DNA of 64,000 bases from Nitrosarchaeum koreense MY1 (GTDB lineage: Archaea > Thermoproteota > Nitrososphaeria > Nitrososphaerales > Nitrosopumilaceae), in NCBI RefSeq assembly GCF_000220175.1, contig NZ_AFPU01000001.1, positions 903,512-967,511 of the forward strand, written 5' to 3'. A program made the translations under genes and the position numbers. Shown here piece after piece: positions 18,232 to 30,434 of this stretch (positions within the stretch are counted from its first letter, which is position 1; each line of letters begins with the position of its first letter). The notes beneath the pieces are model-generated. The model searched no databases. It was not told the DNA's origin and saw nothing but the letters and a program-made list of their open reading frames with translations.

Positions 18232-18825
18232 GTGGAATCAGAATCTCAAAAAGACGTTACAGATTATTATAAACACCTATCCTTATTCTGGACAGATATT
18301 TTTCATTTAATGTCCAGTAAGCCTCAAGCCTTGACTTCATTAGGTCCAATGAGAGCTTTTGCTTCAAATTCAAAGAAAATATCAACTGAGTTAATACAGA
18401 TTAATGAAAATTTGATGGAATTTAACAAATACGTCACAGAATACTATAAGCAATTAGCAGAAACATGGAATGAGGCACAAAAAAAAGTAAACCTAAAAGC
18501 TCCGGATGTACCACACGATATTGAGCAAATCGAATCATTCAAAAGAATATGGATAGACATTTTTGATAATGATTTTACAGAGTTATTTGATTCTGAAAAA
18601 TTTGGAGTAAATTATGGAAAATTAGTTTCAAAAGAGCTTGAACTAACAAAAAATTGGCACAACATTTCAAATGTGATATTACAGGCTGCAAATCTTCCAA
18701 GCAAAGAGGAGATTGATGAAGTATACAAAGAGATACATTCACTGAAAAAAAGAGTCACAAAGCTAGAGATTGAATTAAAAAAGAAAAAACAAAGTAACAT
18801 GGAGATAACAAATAATGAAAAGTGA
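18232..18825 (+). CDS. phaE: PHA synthase accessory subunit PhaE
   Basis: Partner of PhaC in class III polyhydroxyalkanoate synthase. The 197-residue protein starts at GTG and reads YYKHLSLFWTDIFHLMSS, then EYYKQLAETWNEAQK, both typical of PhaE, and ends in a lysine-rich coiled coil. Known PhaE subunits have no catalytic residues of their own but are needed for activity. It overlaps phaC by 11 bases, so the subunits are co-translated. A TATA-like stretch lies about 30 bases upstream. Confidence 0.85.
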   Translation: MESESQKDVTDYYKHLSLFWTDIFHLMSSKPQALTSLGPMRAFASNSKKISTELIQINENLMEFNKYVTEYYKQLAETWNEAQKKVNLKAPDVPHDIEQIESFKRIWIDIFDNDFTELFDSEKFGVNYGKLVSKELELTKNWHNISNVILQAANLPSKEEIDEVYKEIHSLKKRVTKLEIELKKKKQSNMEITNNEK

Positions 18826-19879
18826 ATCAAAATTTGATCCTAAAATCATTGAAGAGATGATAAAATTTAGCAAACATGTTATGGATGCACCAAAATTAGT
18901 TTCAGCTCCTGATGAAATTAATTTAGAGATTACACCTCATGATGTAGTTCAAGAAATTGATAAAACAAGACTACTACATTACAAACCACTTACAGATAAA
19001 CAGCACAAAACACCATTACTGATTTCATACGCGCTAATTAACAGATATCATATTTTAGACATACAGCCAGAAAAAAGTTGGGTTAGAAATTTACTAATGC
19101 AAGGATTTGACGTATACATGTTAGATTGGGGTTCTCCAACTAGCATGGACAAATATTTAGATTTTGACGATTATGTTAACGGATATTTAGATAGTAGCAT
19201 AGAATTAATCAAAGATGTATCATCGGTAGAAAAAATATCCCTACAAGGATATTGTACAGGAGCTACAATTGCAACTGCATATGCAGCATTACATCCAGAA
19301 AGTGTGAAAAACTATATTGCTACAGCACCGGTCATTGACGGATGGCGAGATACCACAGTAATTAGCAATCTTGCCAAGCATATGGACGTAGACAAAATGG
19401 TAGAAACTATAGGAAATATGCCTCCCGAATTCATGTATTATTGTTTTTCAGTTCTAAAACCATTTGAACAAGGAATTGAAAAATATGTTAATTTTTTCAA
19501 AAATATCGAGAACAAAAAATTTGTGGATAATTTTCTAAGAGTAGAAAAGTGGCTTGGCGATACACCGCCTATTCCAGGTGCTCTTTTCAGACAATGGATT
19601 AAGGATATTTATCAAGATAATCTACTAATTCAAAATAAAATGTTTGTTGGTGGTAGTCACATAAATTTGAAGAAAATTAACATGCCAATATTTACACAAG
19701 TTGCAGTAGGGGATCACCTAGTATCACCTGAATGCAGTATGCCACTTCATTATGCAGTAGGAAGTGATGATAAGACATTGAAAATATACCCAACTGGGCA
19801 TGTAGGAATGATTGCTAGTTCATTATCTCAAAATAAGGTATTACCAGAGCTAGGAAATTGGCTTGCTGAAAGATCATAA
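18815..19879 (+). CDS. phaC: PHA synthase catalytic subunit PhaC (class III)
   Basis: Polymerises (R)-3-hydroxyacyl-CoA into PHA granules. The 354-residue length matches class III/archaeal PhaC. The lipase-like box GYCTGA places the nucleophile at Cys147; the other triad members are Asp300 (AVGDHL) and His329 (PTGHVGM). The upstream strand MLDWGSPT and the APVIDGW segment are also family-typical. It forms an operon with phaE and faces the phasin gene tail to tail. Confidence 0.94.
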   Translation: MKSESKFDPKIIEEMIKFSKHVMDAPKLVSAPDEINLEITPHDVVQEIDKTRLLHYKPLTDKQHKTPLLISYALINRYHILDIQPEKSWVRNLLMQGFDVYMLDWGSPTSMDKYLDFDDYVNGYLDSSIELIKDVSSVEKISLQGYCTGATIATAYAALHPESVKNYIATAPVIDGWRDTTVISNLAKHMDVDKMVETIGNMPPEFMYYCFSVLKPFEQGIEKYVNFFKNIENKKFVDNFLRVEKWLGDTPPIPGALFRQWIKDIYQDNLLIQNKMFVGGSHINLKKINMPIFTQVAVGDHLVSPECSMPLHYAVGSDDKTLKIYPTGHVGMIASSLSQNKVLPELGNWLAERS

Positions 19880-19907
19880 AATAAAAAATAAAAAATAAAA
19901 TTTACCA

Positions 19908-20333
19908 CTAGTTGTTCTTTGTGGTGAATGCGGATATCCAGGATTGAAGAATGTTTCTATTCAAGTCAGCAAATGATTTTGCATTATCGTTGAATGTTTT
20001 GATGTTTTGTTGGGTTGAATCAATTGTTGCTAGTGTTATTTGATTGTGTATTGATGCCACTTTAACAATTTCTTCAGTAGTATCATTCATTACTTTTAGT
20101 GTTGCTTGTGGAATGTTTGTTGCAACACCAAATTTCTTTGCATATTCTTTTTGTAATGTGATTGTAGAATCAACAACATTTTCATATGCTTGTAAATATT
20201 CTTGCTGAACATTTGTAATTGATTGATGATACTGTGGTACTGATTGTCTAATACCGGTAAATATTTTGTCTATGTTTTCCTGATATACAGAAAATACATC
20301 TTTAGATCCTGGTGTCTGTTCGTTTTTACTCAT
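19908..20333 (-). CDS. Phasin-like PHA granule protein
   Basis: A 141-residue helical, amphipathic protein (YQENIDKIFTGIRQSVPQYH, then long Gln/Asn/Thr-rich helices) with phasin-like composition and no cysteine. Its place directly after an AbrB-domain gene and opposite phaEC matches granule-coating PhaP in haloarchaea. It overlaps the upstream gene by four bases yet carries its own very strong ribosome binding site, as expected for an abundant granule protein. Assignment rests on context and composition. Confidence 0.75.
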   Translation of the reverse strand: MSKNEQTPGSKDVFSVYQENIDKIFTGIRQSVPQYHQSITNVQQEYLQAYENVVDSTITLQKEYAKKFGVATNIPQATLKVMNDTTEEIVKVASIHNQITLATIDSTQQNIKTFNDNAKSFADLNRNILQSWISAFTTKNN

Positions 20334-20755
20334 TGTTTCACCTCCTTATTTTTTGATTTTTTGGCTATTGGAAGGACTATGACTTGTACCAAGTCACCCT
20401 CACCTAATCCAAGTGCATTACGTTCTGCCTCTGGAATTGAAATTCTTCCATTACTACTTACAGTTGTTTTGTATGCTCCCCAATTCATAAAAGATGGAAG
20501 CATTTGACCGATTTGAAACATAGTCTCCATACTTTTGTTTTGCATAGATGACATATTTTTCATCATATCAGATTGAACCTGTCTTGTATTATCAGAAACT
20601 TCTCTAAGAGTTTCTAAAGGATTGAATGTTTGTGTATTTTGATTTGTCATCAACATGCCAAAATTTTTCATGAATTCAGCTTGTGCACGACCATTTTTTT
20701 GAATCCAATCTTTGAACATTTCAGAAGGATTGAATTGGTTATAATTACCATTCAT
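20330..20755 (-). CDS. AbrB/SpoVT-domain protein with phasin-like N-terminus (PhaR-like)
   Basis: A 141-residue protein in two parts. Residues 1-90 are helical, methionine- and glutamine-rich and phasin-like (PSEMFKDWIQKNGRAQAEFM). Residues ~96-130 form a swapped-hairpin AbrB DNA-binding domain (TTVSSNGRISIPEAERNALG). Haloarchaeal PHA loci encode a comparable AbrB-type PhaR that represses the phasin and itself when not bound to granules, so an autoregulator that senses PHA is likely. It is co-transcribed with the phasin gene (4-base overlap). Confidence 0.78.
   Translation of the reverse strand: MNGNYNQFNPSEMFKDWIQKNGRAQAEFMKNFGMLMTNQNTQTFNPLETLREVSDNTRQVQSDMMKNMSSMQNKSMETMFQIGQMLPSFMNWGAYKTTVSSNGRISIPEAERNALGLGEGDLVQVIVLPIAKKSKNKEVKQ
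20338..20348 (-). promoter_or_regulatory. Perfect 11-base Shine-Dalgarno for the phasin gene
   Basis: Read on the minus strand, TAAGGAGGTGA lies four bases before the phasin ATG. It is an exact complement of the 16S 3' end encoded in this same window (TCACCTCCTTA near 28583). Many neighbouring genes have no visible Shine-Dalgarno sequence, so this strong site is unusual and points to high translation of the granule protein from inside the upstream coding region. Confidence 0.75.
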
Positions 20756-20791
20756 TGGTAAATATTGGAATTAGATGGTATATAAACTGAT

Positions 20792-21577
20792 CTAAGAAAG
20801 AAATTCCAGAACAGCGGATGAAAAAGTTTCAGGATCTTGAACATATGGAGTATGGCCGCAATCATCCATTCTAAAAAATCTACAATCTTTGATATTGGAT
20901 AGAAAATTTTCAGCATATTGAATTGGGATCACAGGATCTTTTGATCCCCAGATAACAAGAGTGGGACATGAAATTGAATTTAGTTTAGGAGTTATAACTT
21001 CAGAATTTTTCAATCCTAAAACAGTAGACATGAAAGCTAGTTTTGCATTAGGTAGTTTCATTCTTTCAATAAAACCTTGAATAATTTGAGTATCGACTTC
21101 ATGACCAGATGATTCCATTAACTCAAACACATTTTTTGCACTTTCATCGTTTGGATATAATGCAGCCATTATGTAAGCATCTAATGCAGGAGTAGATTGT
21201 TTCATTGAACCTGCAGGAGATACAAGAATTAATTTTTCAACTTCATTTGAATGGGTAGATGCATAGTCAGCTGCAATTTGACCACCTAATGAAGAGCCAA
21301 TTATAATGGGACGTGCGATTTTCAAAGCGATAAAAAATTTCTCAAGAAAAGATGAAAAAAAATCAGGAGTATAATCTGCGACGGGTTTATCACTATAACC
21401 ATAACCGATCAGATCAGGAACAATCACACGATATTGTTTTGCAAAAAGAGGAATAACTTTATTCCATCGTTCGGCTGATGCACCCAATCCATGGATCAAT
21501 ACTAAGATATGTTTAGAATCCCCAGATTCCAGATACCTAATGGTATTACCATCAACCTGTATGAAATTTTCTTTCAT
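20792..21577 (-). CDS. Alpha/beta hydrolase
   Basis: A 261-residue soluble alpha/beta hydrolase. The strand-turn VLIHGLGASAERW lies near residue 27, the nucleophile elbow GSSLGG near residue 94, an Asp in IWGSKDPVIP, and the catalytic His in DDCGHTPYVQDPE. It lies 36 bases upstream of the AbrB gene on the same strand, so it may belong to the PHA unit as a thioesterase or depolymerase-like enzyme. That role is inference; the fold is secure. Confidence 0.85.
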   Translation of the reverse strand: MKENFIQVDGNTIRYLESGDSKHILVLIHGLGASAERWNKVIPLFAKQYRVIVPDLIGYGYSDKPVADYTPDFFSSFLEKFFIALKIARPIIIGSSLGGQIAADYASTHSNEVEKLILVSPAGSMKQSTPALDAYIMAALYPNDESAKNVFELMESSGHEVDTQIIQGFIERMKLPNAKLAFMSTVLGLKNSEVITPKLNSISCPTLVIWGSKDPVIPIQYAENFLSNIKDCRFFRMDDCGHTPYVQDPETFSSAVLEFLS

Positions 21578-21708
21578 GGTTTTAGCTTCAATGATTTAGC
21601 TAGATAAGTTTAGTTACTATTAACGATCAATTGTTTTTGGTATTTTACTAAATTATCATCTCAGAAAACATAGATTAGGTTTTTTAAGATCCAGGTTGAA
21701 AACAGACT

Positions 21709-22143
21709 GTGGTAGATAAAAAAATAAATAAAATTCTTGTCCCGTTAGACGGTTCAAAAAATTCGATACGAGCACTCGAAATGGCAGTATCCATAGCAAA
21801 ACAGTTTGAGGCTACAATTACCGGAGCATATTCAATAAACATTCAACCACATTCTGAGTTTCAGACAACAGCCACAGTTAGCAAGGAGTGGAAAAATGAG
21901 GCAAAAAAAATTCTAGATAATGCCAAAAAAATAGCATTACAAAATAATGTAGATTTTAAAGAAAAAACAATGGCAGGAAACATAGGGTATAACCTCATAA
22001 AATTGGCACATGATAAAAAAGAAAATTTCAGTCTAATCGTAATGGGGTCTAGAGGAAGAAGTGCAGTAAAGGAATTATTCTTAGGGAGTGTTTCAAATTA
22101 TGTCATCCATACATCAAAAATTCCAGTACTTGTTGTCAAATGA
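21709..22143 (+). CDS. Universal stress protein (UspA family)
   Basis: A 144-residue single-domain Usp with the N-terminal strand KILVPLDGSKNSIRALEMAV and the C-terminal ATP-binding signature MGSRGRSAVKELFLGSVS (G-x2-G-x9-G-S). These residues suggest ATP binding. The start is GTG at 21709. It converges with msrA with a gap of two bases. Role in stress survival is known only at family level. Confidence 0.92.
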   Translation: MVDKKINKILVPLDGSKNSIRALEMAVSIAKQFEATITGAYSINIQPHSEFQTTATVSKEWKNEAKKILDNAKKIALQNNVDFKEKTMAGNIGYNLIKLAHDKKENFSLIVMGSRGRSAVKELFLGSVSNYVIHTSKIPVLVVK

Positions 22144-22145
22144 GT

Positions 22146-22601
22146 TTATGATAAACCGTGCTTTTGAAAATATTTTTGATGATAGTCTTCAGCTTTATAA
22201 AATTCTGGAGCCGGAACAATTTCAGTTACAATAGGTTTTTGAAATTTTCCTGATTTTTCAAGTTCTTCTTTTGATTTTTGTGCAATTTGTGCTTGTTCTT
22301 CATTATGAAAAAATATTGCAGAACGATATTGATGTCCAATATCAGGTCCTTGTCGATTAAGAGTTGTTGGATCATGATTACTCCAAAAAACTTTTAGTAA
22401 TTCATCATAAGTAATTTCATTTGGATCATATTCTACTTGAACTGCTTCAGCATGTCCAGTTCTATCAGTACATACTTCTTCATAAGTAGGGTTTGGCAAT
22501 TTGCCTCCGATATAACCTACTTGTGTTGACTTGATACCTTTAGTTTTTCGAAGCAAGTCTTCAACATGCCAAAAACATCCAGCACCAAATGTAGCTTTCA
22601 T
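22146..22601 (-). CDS. msrA: Peptide methionine sulfoxide reductase MsrA
   Basis: Reduces methionine-S-sulfoxide in proteins. The 151-residue enzyme carries the catalytic GCFWHVED motif with Cys9 as nucleophile, then [16 protein letters not shown] and [12 protein letters not shown]. The common GCFWG/E is GCFWH here. The Cys in the YEEVC segment is a family residue; no C-terminal resolving cysteine is seen. Single gene. Confidence 0.95.
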   Translation of the reverse strand: MKATFGAGCFWHVEDLLRKTKGIKSTQVGYIGGKLPNPTYEEVCTDRTGHAEAVQVEYDPNEITYDELLKVFWSNHDPTTLNRQGPDIGHQYRSAIFFHNEEQAQIAQKSKEELEKSGKFQKPIVTEIVPAPEFYKAEDYHQKYFQKHGLS

Positions 22602-22664
22602 ATTTTAATTACAACATTATCAAATTAAAACTATGTGGTTAGCAATTAGAATTAAAAGATAATT

Positions 22665-23090
22665 TTAGCTAACATCAGTAAAAATTTCAACAACTTTTTT
22701 AGCTAAATTTTCAATATTGGCAGAAGGTTCTGCAGAAATCAAAAGAAGAACTTGGGTGATGGGAAATGGAAAACTTACTAAAACAGCCTTATCACGTCTT
22801 GCAGCAATATAATTAATCGGTCCTAAACTATCATCATATTCTTTCCTAATTGATGCTTTAGATACAAACTCAAAAAAGGAATGGAGTCTAGTTTCATCGT
22901 CCTCATATGGAACAAGACCCTCTTTAAATCCGCCTGCTATCAGTTTACCATCTTTGTCAACAATTCCAGCAAATCTAATTTCTGGTTCCTTTTGTATCTG
23001 CAAACATTTTTCATTGTATAGTTTAAGAGCAGCATTATTTGGAATAGACAATATACATTGTTGAGATATCAAAAATAAAAACCTAGCCAA
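22665..23090 (-). CDS. DUF6659-like protein, copy 2
   Basis: A 141-residue paralogue of the proteins at 17786 and 36354. It shares an RFAGIVDKDGKLIAGGFKEG turn, an IRKEYDD element, a RRDKAVLVSFPF strand and a terminal VLLLISAEP strand. The N-terminal ~20 residues (FLFLISQQCILS) are not conserved between copies, so the true start may be a later codon. It is just downstream of the methyltransferase gene (17-base gap) on the same strand. Function unknown. Confidence 0.72.
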   Translation of the reverse strand: MARFLFLISQQCILSIPNNAALKLYNEKCLQIQKEPEIRFAGIVDKDGKLIAGGFKEGLVPYEDDETRLHSFFEFVSKASIRKEYDDSLGPINYIAARRDKAVLVSFPFPITQVLLLISAEPSANIENLAKKVVEIFTDVS

Positions 23091-23107
23091 TTACATTGCA
23101 AACTAGT

Positions 23108-23953
23108 TTAAAACTTGCATTTTAAAACAACATAATCTATTATTTTTTGATCAGATGCCTTTTTCATTTTTAAAATTGATTTGTAAAGTATTTTTTCAAC
23201 ATAATTTGGGTATTTTTGCAATATGGATTTTTTCAATTCCTGACGATTTTCAATGTAATAATTTGCCAATGGGGTGTATACCTTGTTTCCAATTAATTGT
23301 TCATCATGAATTTTAAAACCACCTAATTGTACAAGTTCTCGTACATAATCTAACTTATAATGTTCTGATGACCAAGTAAATTTCAGAATTCCCAATTTGA
23401 ATAAGGAAGTATTCTGAAGAGTTACAGGTAATGCCAAAGTAAATACCCCATCAGATTTTAAAACTCGTTTTGACTCAGAAATAAAATCTTTTAGAGGTTT
23501 GAAGTGTTGCGATGATTCTAATGCCAACACTCGATCTACAGATCTATTAGAAAAAGGTAATTTAGTTGAAGTTGAATTGATAAATTCCATATTTTCCTGG
23601 GGACCAGAGAATTGCAATTGATCATAGTTGATGTTTATACAAAACAGTTTTAGATTATTGTATTTTTTTCTCCAAAAAATTGCGGGGGCAGATAGACCAC
23701 TTCCAACATCCACCACAGATTTGGCGTTTTCTAATTCTGCCATGTTACCAAAGTAAGAACAAAGATTTTCTTGAGCAACGATTGGCTCAGAGGTATTTTG
23801 TTCCCAATAACCAAAATTCAGCATAGAGCCTCCCGTTGCTAGCTGCATTATTGGAGAAAGGGAATTGTAAAGATTAATGACATCTTTTTCGTTTTTTCGA
23901 ATTGTCCAAAAAAACATATCGACAGGGTTAATCACGTTCAAAAAGGTTTTCAT
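23108..23953 (-). CDS. Class I SAM-dependent methyltransferase
   Basis: A 281-residue methyltransferase. SAM-binding motif I reads VVDVGSGLSAPA near residue 80, an acidic loop ININYDQLQ follows, then LPFSNRSVDRVLALESSQHF and LKSDGVFTLALPV. The general layout resembles small-molecule C- or O-methyltransferases such as those of quinone or sterol pathways. Substrate cannot be named. It is co-directional with the DUF6659-like copy 2. Confidence 0.85.
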   Translation of the reverse strand: MKTFLNVINPVDMFFWTIRKNEKDVINLYNSLSPIMQLATGGSMLNFGYWEQNTSEPIVAQENLCSYFGNMAELENAKSVVDVGSGLSAPAIFWRKKYNNLKLFCININYDQLQFSGPQENMEFINSTSTKLPFSNRSVDRVLALESSQHFKPLKDFISESKRVLKSDGVFTLALPVTLQNTSLFKLGILKFTWSSEHYKLDYVRELVQLGGFKIHDEQLIGNKVYTPLANYYIENRQELKKSILQKYPNYVEKILYKSILKMKKASDQKIIDYVVLKCKF

Positions 23954-24055
23954 ATATAGGTGAAATCAGATACTATTAATCTCTAATGTACTAATCTTGA
24001 TAACTAGTTGACACAGTACATTATCTTTTATTAATTTGGGTAAATTAGTAATTTA

Positions 24056-24544
24056 ATGAGTGAATCAAATTCAGATAACATTTCAGAAATTACAATTGCA
24101 AAGTGGAGTGATAGGTTTTTTGCGTGGTTGATTGATTTTTTAATTATTACAGCAATTTCTACACTCATTATGTTTGCATTTTTTGGAAAAATTGATTTTG
24201 ATATGAATGAAAAATGGATCTGGACAGAAGCAATTCAATATTTTCAAACTAGTATGATCTTTTTTGGATATTGGATAACTTTAGAATATAAAACAGGTCA
24301 ATCCATTGGGAAGAGGATCTTAAACCTAAAAGTAACAAATACGTATGGAAAAAAGGCAGATTTGAAAGGAGTGATAATCAGTAGTTTTGGAAAAACATTT
24401 CTCATTCCAGTAGATGTGATTTTAGGATGGATATTTACAAATGAAAAGCGTCAAAGAATTTTTAATAAAATAGGCGACACATTAGTAGTAAAAATAAAAA
24501 ATAATGAAGAAAGTATTGAAAATATCAAATATAAAAAAGACTAG
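24056..24544 (+). CDS. RDD-family membrane protein
   Basis: A 162-residue integral membrane protein. The RDD-like opening SDRFFAWLIDFLIITAIST carries the Arg and Asp residues of the family in the first helix. A second helix follows (FQTSMIFFGYWITLE), with the RDD-typical GQSIGKRILNLKV loop after it and then a third hydrophobic stretch. Transport or stress function is suspected for the family but not established. Confidence 0.85.
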   Translation: MSESNSDNISEITIAKWSDRFFAWLIDFLIITAISTLIMFAFFGKIDFDMNEKWIWTEAIQYFQTSMIFFGYWITLEYKTGQSIGKRILNLKVTNTYGKKADLKGVIISSFGKTFLIPVDVILGWIFTNEKRQRIFNKIGDTLVVKIKNNEESIENIKYKKD

Positions 24545-24625
24545 ATATAGTCATTTTTTATTATACAATTGTTTTCTAGAATTAACCATTAGATCTATTA
24601 CCAACTTTAGATCTGTGTATTTTGA

Positions 24626-24697
24626 ATGTCTGAGAATCTAAAATGGTGGATTGGGCTTCCTAAAGAATTAGAAAAAGACATAGAATTTGAAGAATAA
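24626..24697 (+). CDS. Possible 23-residue micro-ORF
   Basis: ATG-started frame encoding MSENLKWWIGLPKELEKD and a short acidic end, in the 226-base gap between the RDD gene and the acidic repeat protein. Charge pattern and a WW pair look protein-like, but the length gives little statistical support and no homologue is recognised. Listed as tentative. Confidence 0.2.
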   Translation: MSENLKWWIGLPKELEKDIEFEE

Positions 24698-24770
24698 AAC
24701 ACCATCAAAGTTCAAAAACAGTATTAGTGTTTATAATTAAAAATATATTGTAAATAAATAGATTAAATGA

Positions 24771-25214
24771 TTATTGGGCCCAACCCCAAGCAATCAATTT
24801 TTCAACACTTGATGCTTGAATGCATGCTGGCTGACCGCTAATCTTGAAAACAAGTTCCAAGCCTTCTTTGCATACTACGTTTTCAGGAGCAATGCCTTCT
24901 TTGATTTGTTTTAATGGTGAAAGAACAGCTGGAATTTCATCTTCCATCATGTCTTCATCTTCCATCATGTCTTCATCTTCCATCATGTCTTCATCTTCCA
25001 TCATGTCTTCATCTTCCATCATGTCTTCGTCGTCACCCATTGCAAATTCCATTTCATCATCTACAGCCATATTTTCTTCAGTGGATGTAGAATTAGTGGA
25101 TGTACCATTATTTGCAGTTCCATTTACATGGTCATCTGCAAATGAAGAAGGAAATGCAATCATGCCGGTAATAAGCACAGATAATAACACAAACAAACTA
25201 AAGTAATAACTCAC
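24771..25214 (-). CDS. Exported acidic repeat protein
   Basis: A 147-residue exported protein, GTG start, with signal peptide FSLFVLLSVLITGMIAFPSSFA. A Thr/Asn/Ser-rich linker leads to a run of hexapeptide MMEDED repeats encoded by exact 18-base DNA repeats. The C-terminal ~48 residues (PLKQIKEGIAPENVVCKEGL ... IAWGWA) contain two cysteines and match the N-terminal domain of the exported protein at 37568. The acidic Met/Asp/Glu region probably binds cations. No catalytic motif is visible. Confidence 0.8.
   Translation of the reverse strand: MSYYFSLFVLLSVLITGMIAFPSSFADDHVNGTANNGTSTNSTSTEENMAVDDEMEFAMGDDEDMMEDEDMMEDEDMMEDEDMMEDEDMMEDEIPAVLSPLKQIKEGIAPENVVCKEGLELVFKISGQPACIQASSVEKLIAWGWAQ
24938..25027. 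repeat. Five perfect 18-base tandem repeats inside a coding region
   Basis: The unit CATCTTCCATCATGTCTT occurs five times without a mismatch and encodes, on the minus strand, the MMEDED hexapeptide. Perfect identity at synonymous positions indicates recent expansion or homogenisation by slippage. Copy number probably varies between strains. The unit length is a multiple of three, so changes keep the frame. Confidence 0.9.
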
Positions 25215-25293
25215 GAAGTTAAGTAAAGAGAGTATAATTTAAGATTTATGATAATTGAACATCAAACATTTTCAGGTTTTTAAAGTTAGTAAA

Positions 25294-25362
25294 GCATTTG
25301 CTAAGGGATAAAATAAAATCAAACTGCATAGCATTCGCTAAGGAGTGATTTAAAATAAAATC
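25294..25362. repeat. Imperfect direct repeat downstream of 23S rRNA
   Basis: GCATTTGCTAAGG (25294-25306) recurs as GCATTCGCTAAGG (25331-25343), and each copy is followed by TAAAATAAAATCA. The ~37-base period lies just past the 3' end of the rRNA operon, where termination or processing would occur. The rest of the gap 25215-25430 is AT-rich, with two short hairpins (TTCAC/GTGAA near 25387 and GAATTC/GAATTC near 25396-25413). Confidence 0.45.
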
Positions 25363-25414
25363 ATCGTACAAGTCGTGTATTATTTTCACTTTGTGAATTC
25401 TAAAATGAATTCAT

Positions 25415-25425
25415 CGTGCATAGTC
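25415..25425 (-). other. 3' half of the 23S rRNA processing stem
   Basis: CGTGCATAGTC here is the exact reverse complement of GACTATGCACG at 28454-28464 in the 16S-23S spacer. The two would pair around the 23S rRNA in the precursor, as in archaeal bulge-helix-bulge processing stems. This also brackets the mature 23S ends. Confidence 0.7.
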
Positions 25426-25435
25426 TCTATGTAAG

Positions 25436-28440
<3,005 letters not shown>

Positions 28441-28582
28441 CCACATATTACACGACTATGCACGACGATCATTGCAAGTCCTCCGGTAAGAGGAACCTGC
28501 TACATCCTTCATACATCACTTTCGTGATGCATTGCATCGATGATTTTGCGAAGATTATGTGCACCCGGCACATTCACTTGTC
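28441..28582 (-). other. 16S-23S internal transcribed spacer without tRNA
   Basis: A ~140-base spacer with no tRNA-like T-loop or anticodon arm, unlike euryarchaeal operons that carry tRNA-Ala here. It contains one strand of the 23S processing stem (28454-28464), a CATCAC/GTGATG hairpin (28515-28529 region) and one strand of the 16S stem (28550-28563). Absence of the spacer tRNA is typical of Thaumarchaea. Confidence 0.75.
28550..28563 (-). other. 3' half of the 16S rRNA processing stem
   Basis: GAAGATTATGTGCA in the spacer is the exact reverse complement of TGCACATAATCTTC in the 16S leader at 30111-30124. The 14-base-pair stem would enclose the 16S rRNA and be the substrate of the splicing endonuclease, a homologue of which (EndA) is encoded at 53775. 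Confidence 0.75.
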
Positions 28583-30054
<1,472 letters not shown>

Positions 30055-30110
30055 TCTTTCTTTTACTTGATTATTGAAGTACACAATGTACTATAATTGG
30101 AATTGACGGA

Positions 30111-30124
30111 TGCACATAATCTTC
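30111..30124 (-). other. 5' half of the 16S rRNA processing stem (leader)
   Basis: TGCACATAATCTTC in the 16S leader pairs with 28550-28563 across the mature 16S rRNA. It lies about 57 bases upstream of the mature 5' end, as usual for archaeal precursor stems. Confidence 0.72.
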
Positions 30125-30270
30125 ACATTTCAGATTTGATCAGTTGATCAGATCCTCATTTTGTATGCGTAAATGGAGGCCCATGAATCACAAAATGGTA
30201 TAATACCATGCTTTCATCACAAGCGCCGCCTATTGCTTTACGTATGCAGAAACAGAAGAATTACAAATCC

Positions 30271-30277
30271 ATATAAA
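30271..30277 (-). promoter_or_regulatory. Probable rRNA operon promoter (TATA box)
   Basis: On the minus strand the sequence reads GGTTTATATGG, a strong archaeal TATA box. Transcription would start about 25 bases downstream near 30246, giving a ~190-base leader that contains the 16S stem and a short palindrome (ATGGTATAATACCAT near 30196). The remainder of the gap 30125-30434 holds no recognisable gene; its right part must carry the divergent promoter of the hemL-like gene. Confidence 0.6.
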
Positions 30278-30434
30278 CCATGCCTAAAATAATTTCTGAT
30301 CTCAGATTATTTTTGTAAAAAAGATAATTAATCAAATTTCACATCACCTCAAAGATAAAACATTCGCAAAAAAGGACCAATTTAGTACAAATATTGATAG
30401 TTAAAATTGATGAAATGGCATCAAAGATTAACTT

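Noticed and set aside
24938..25027. CRISPR-like array
   Set aside because: Units are contiguous, with no spacers, and lie in frame within an exported protein. No cas gene is in the window.
24844..25206. Plus-strand frame opposite the acidic repeat gene (Ser/Met/Ile repeats)
   Set aside because: It is the antisense of the MMEDED repeats. The minus-strand frame has a signal peptide and a domain shared with another exported protein.
25215..25430. 5S rRNA after 23S
   Set aside because: The region is AT-rich, with direct repeats and short hairpins, and lacks 5S landmarks. 5S is probably elsewhere, as is common in this phylum.
28441..28582. Possible tRNA-Ala in the 16S-23S spacer
   Set aside because: No T-loop GGTTCRAATCC or anticodon arm is present. 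The foldable parts are explained by processing stems and a short hairpin.
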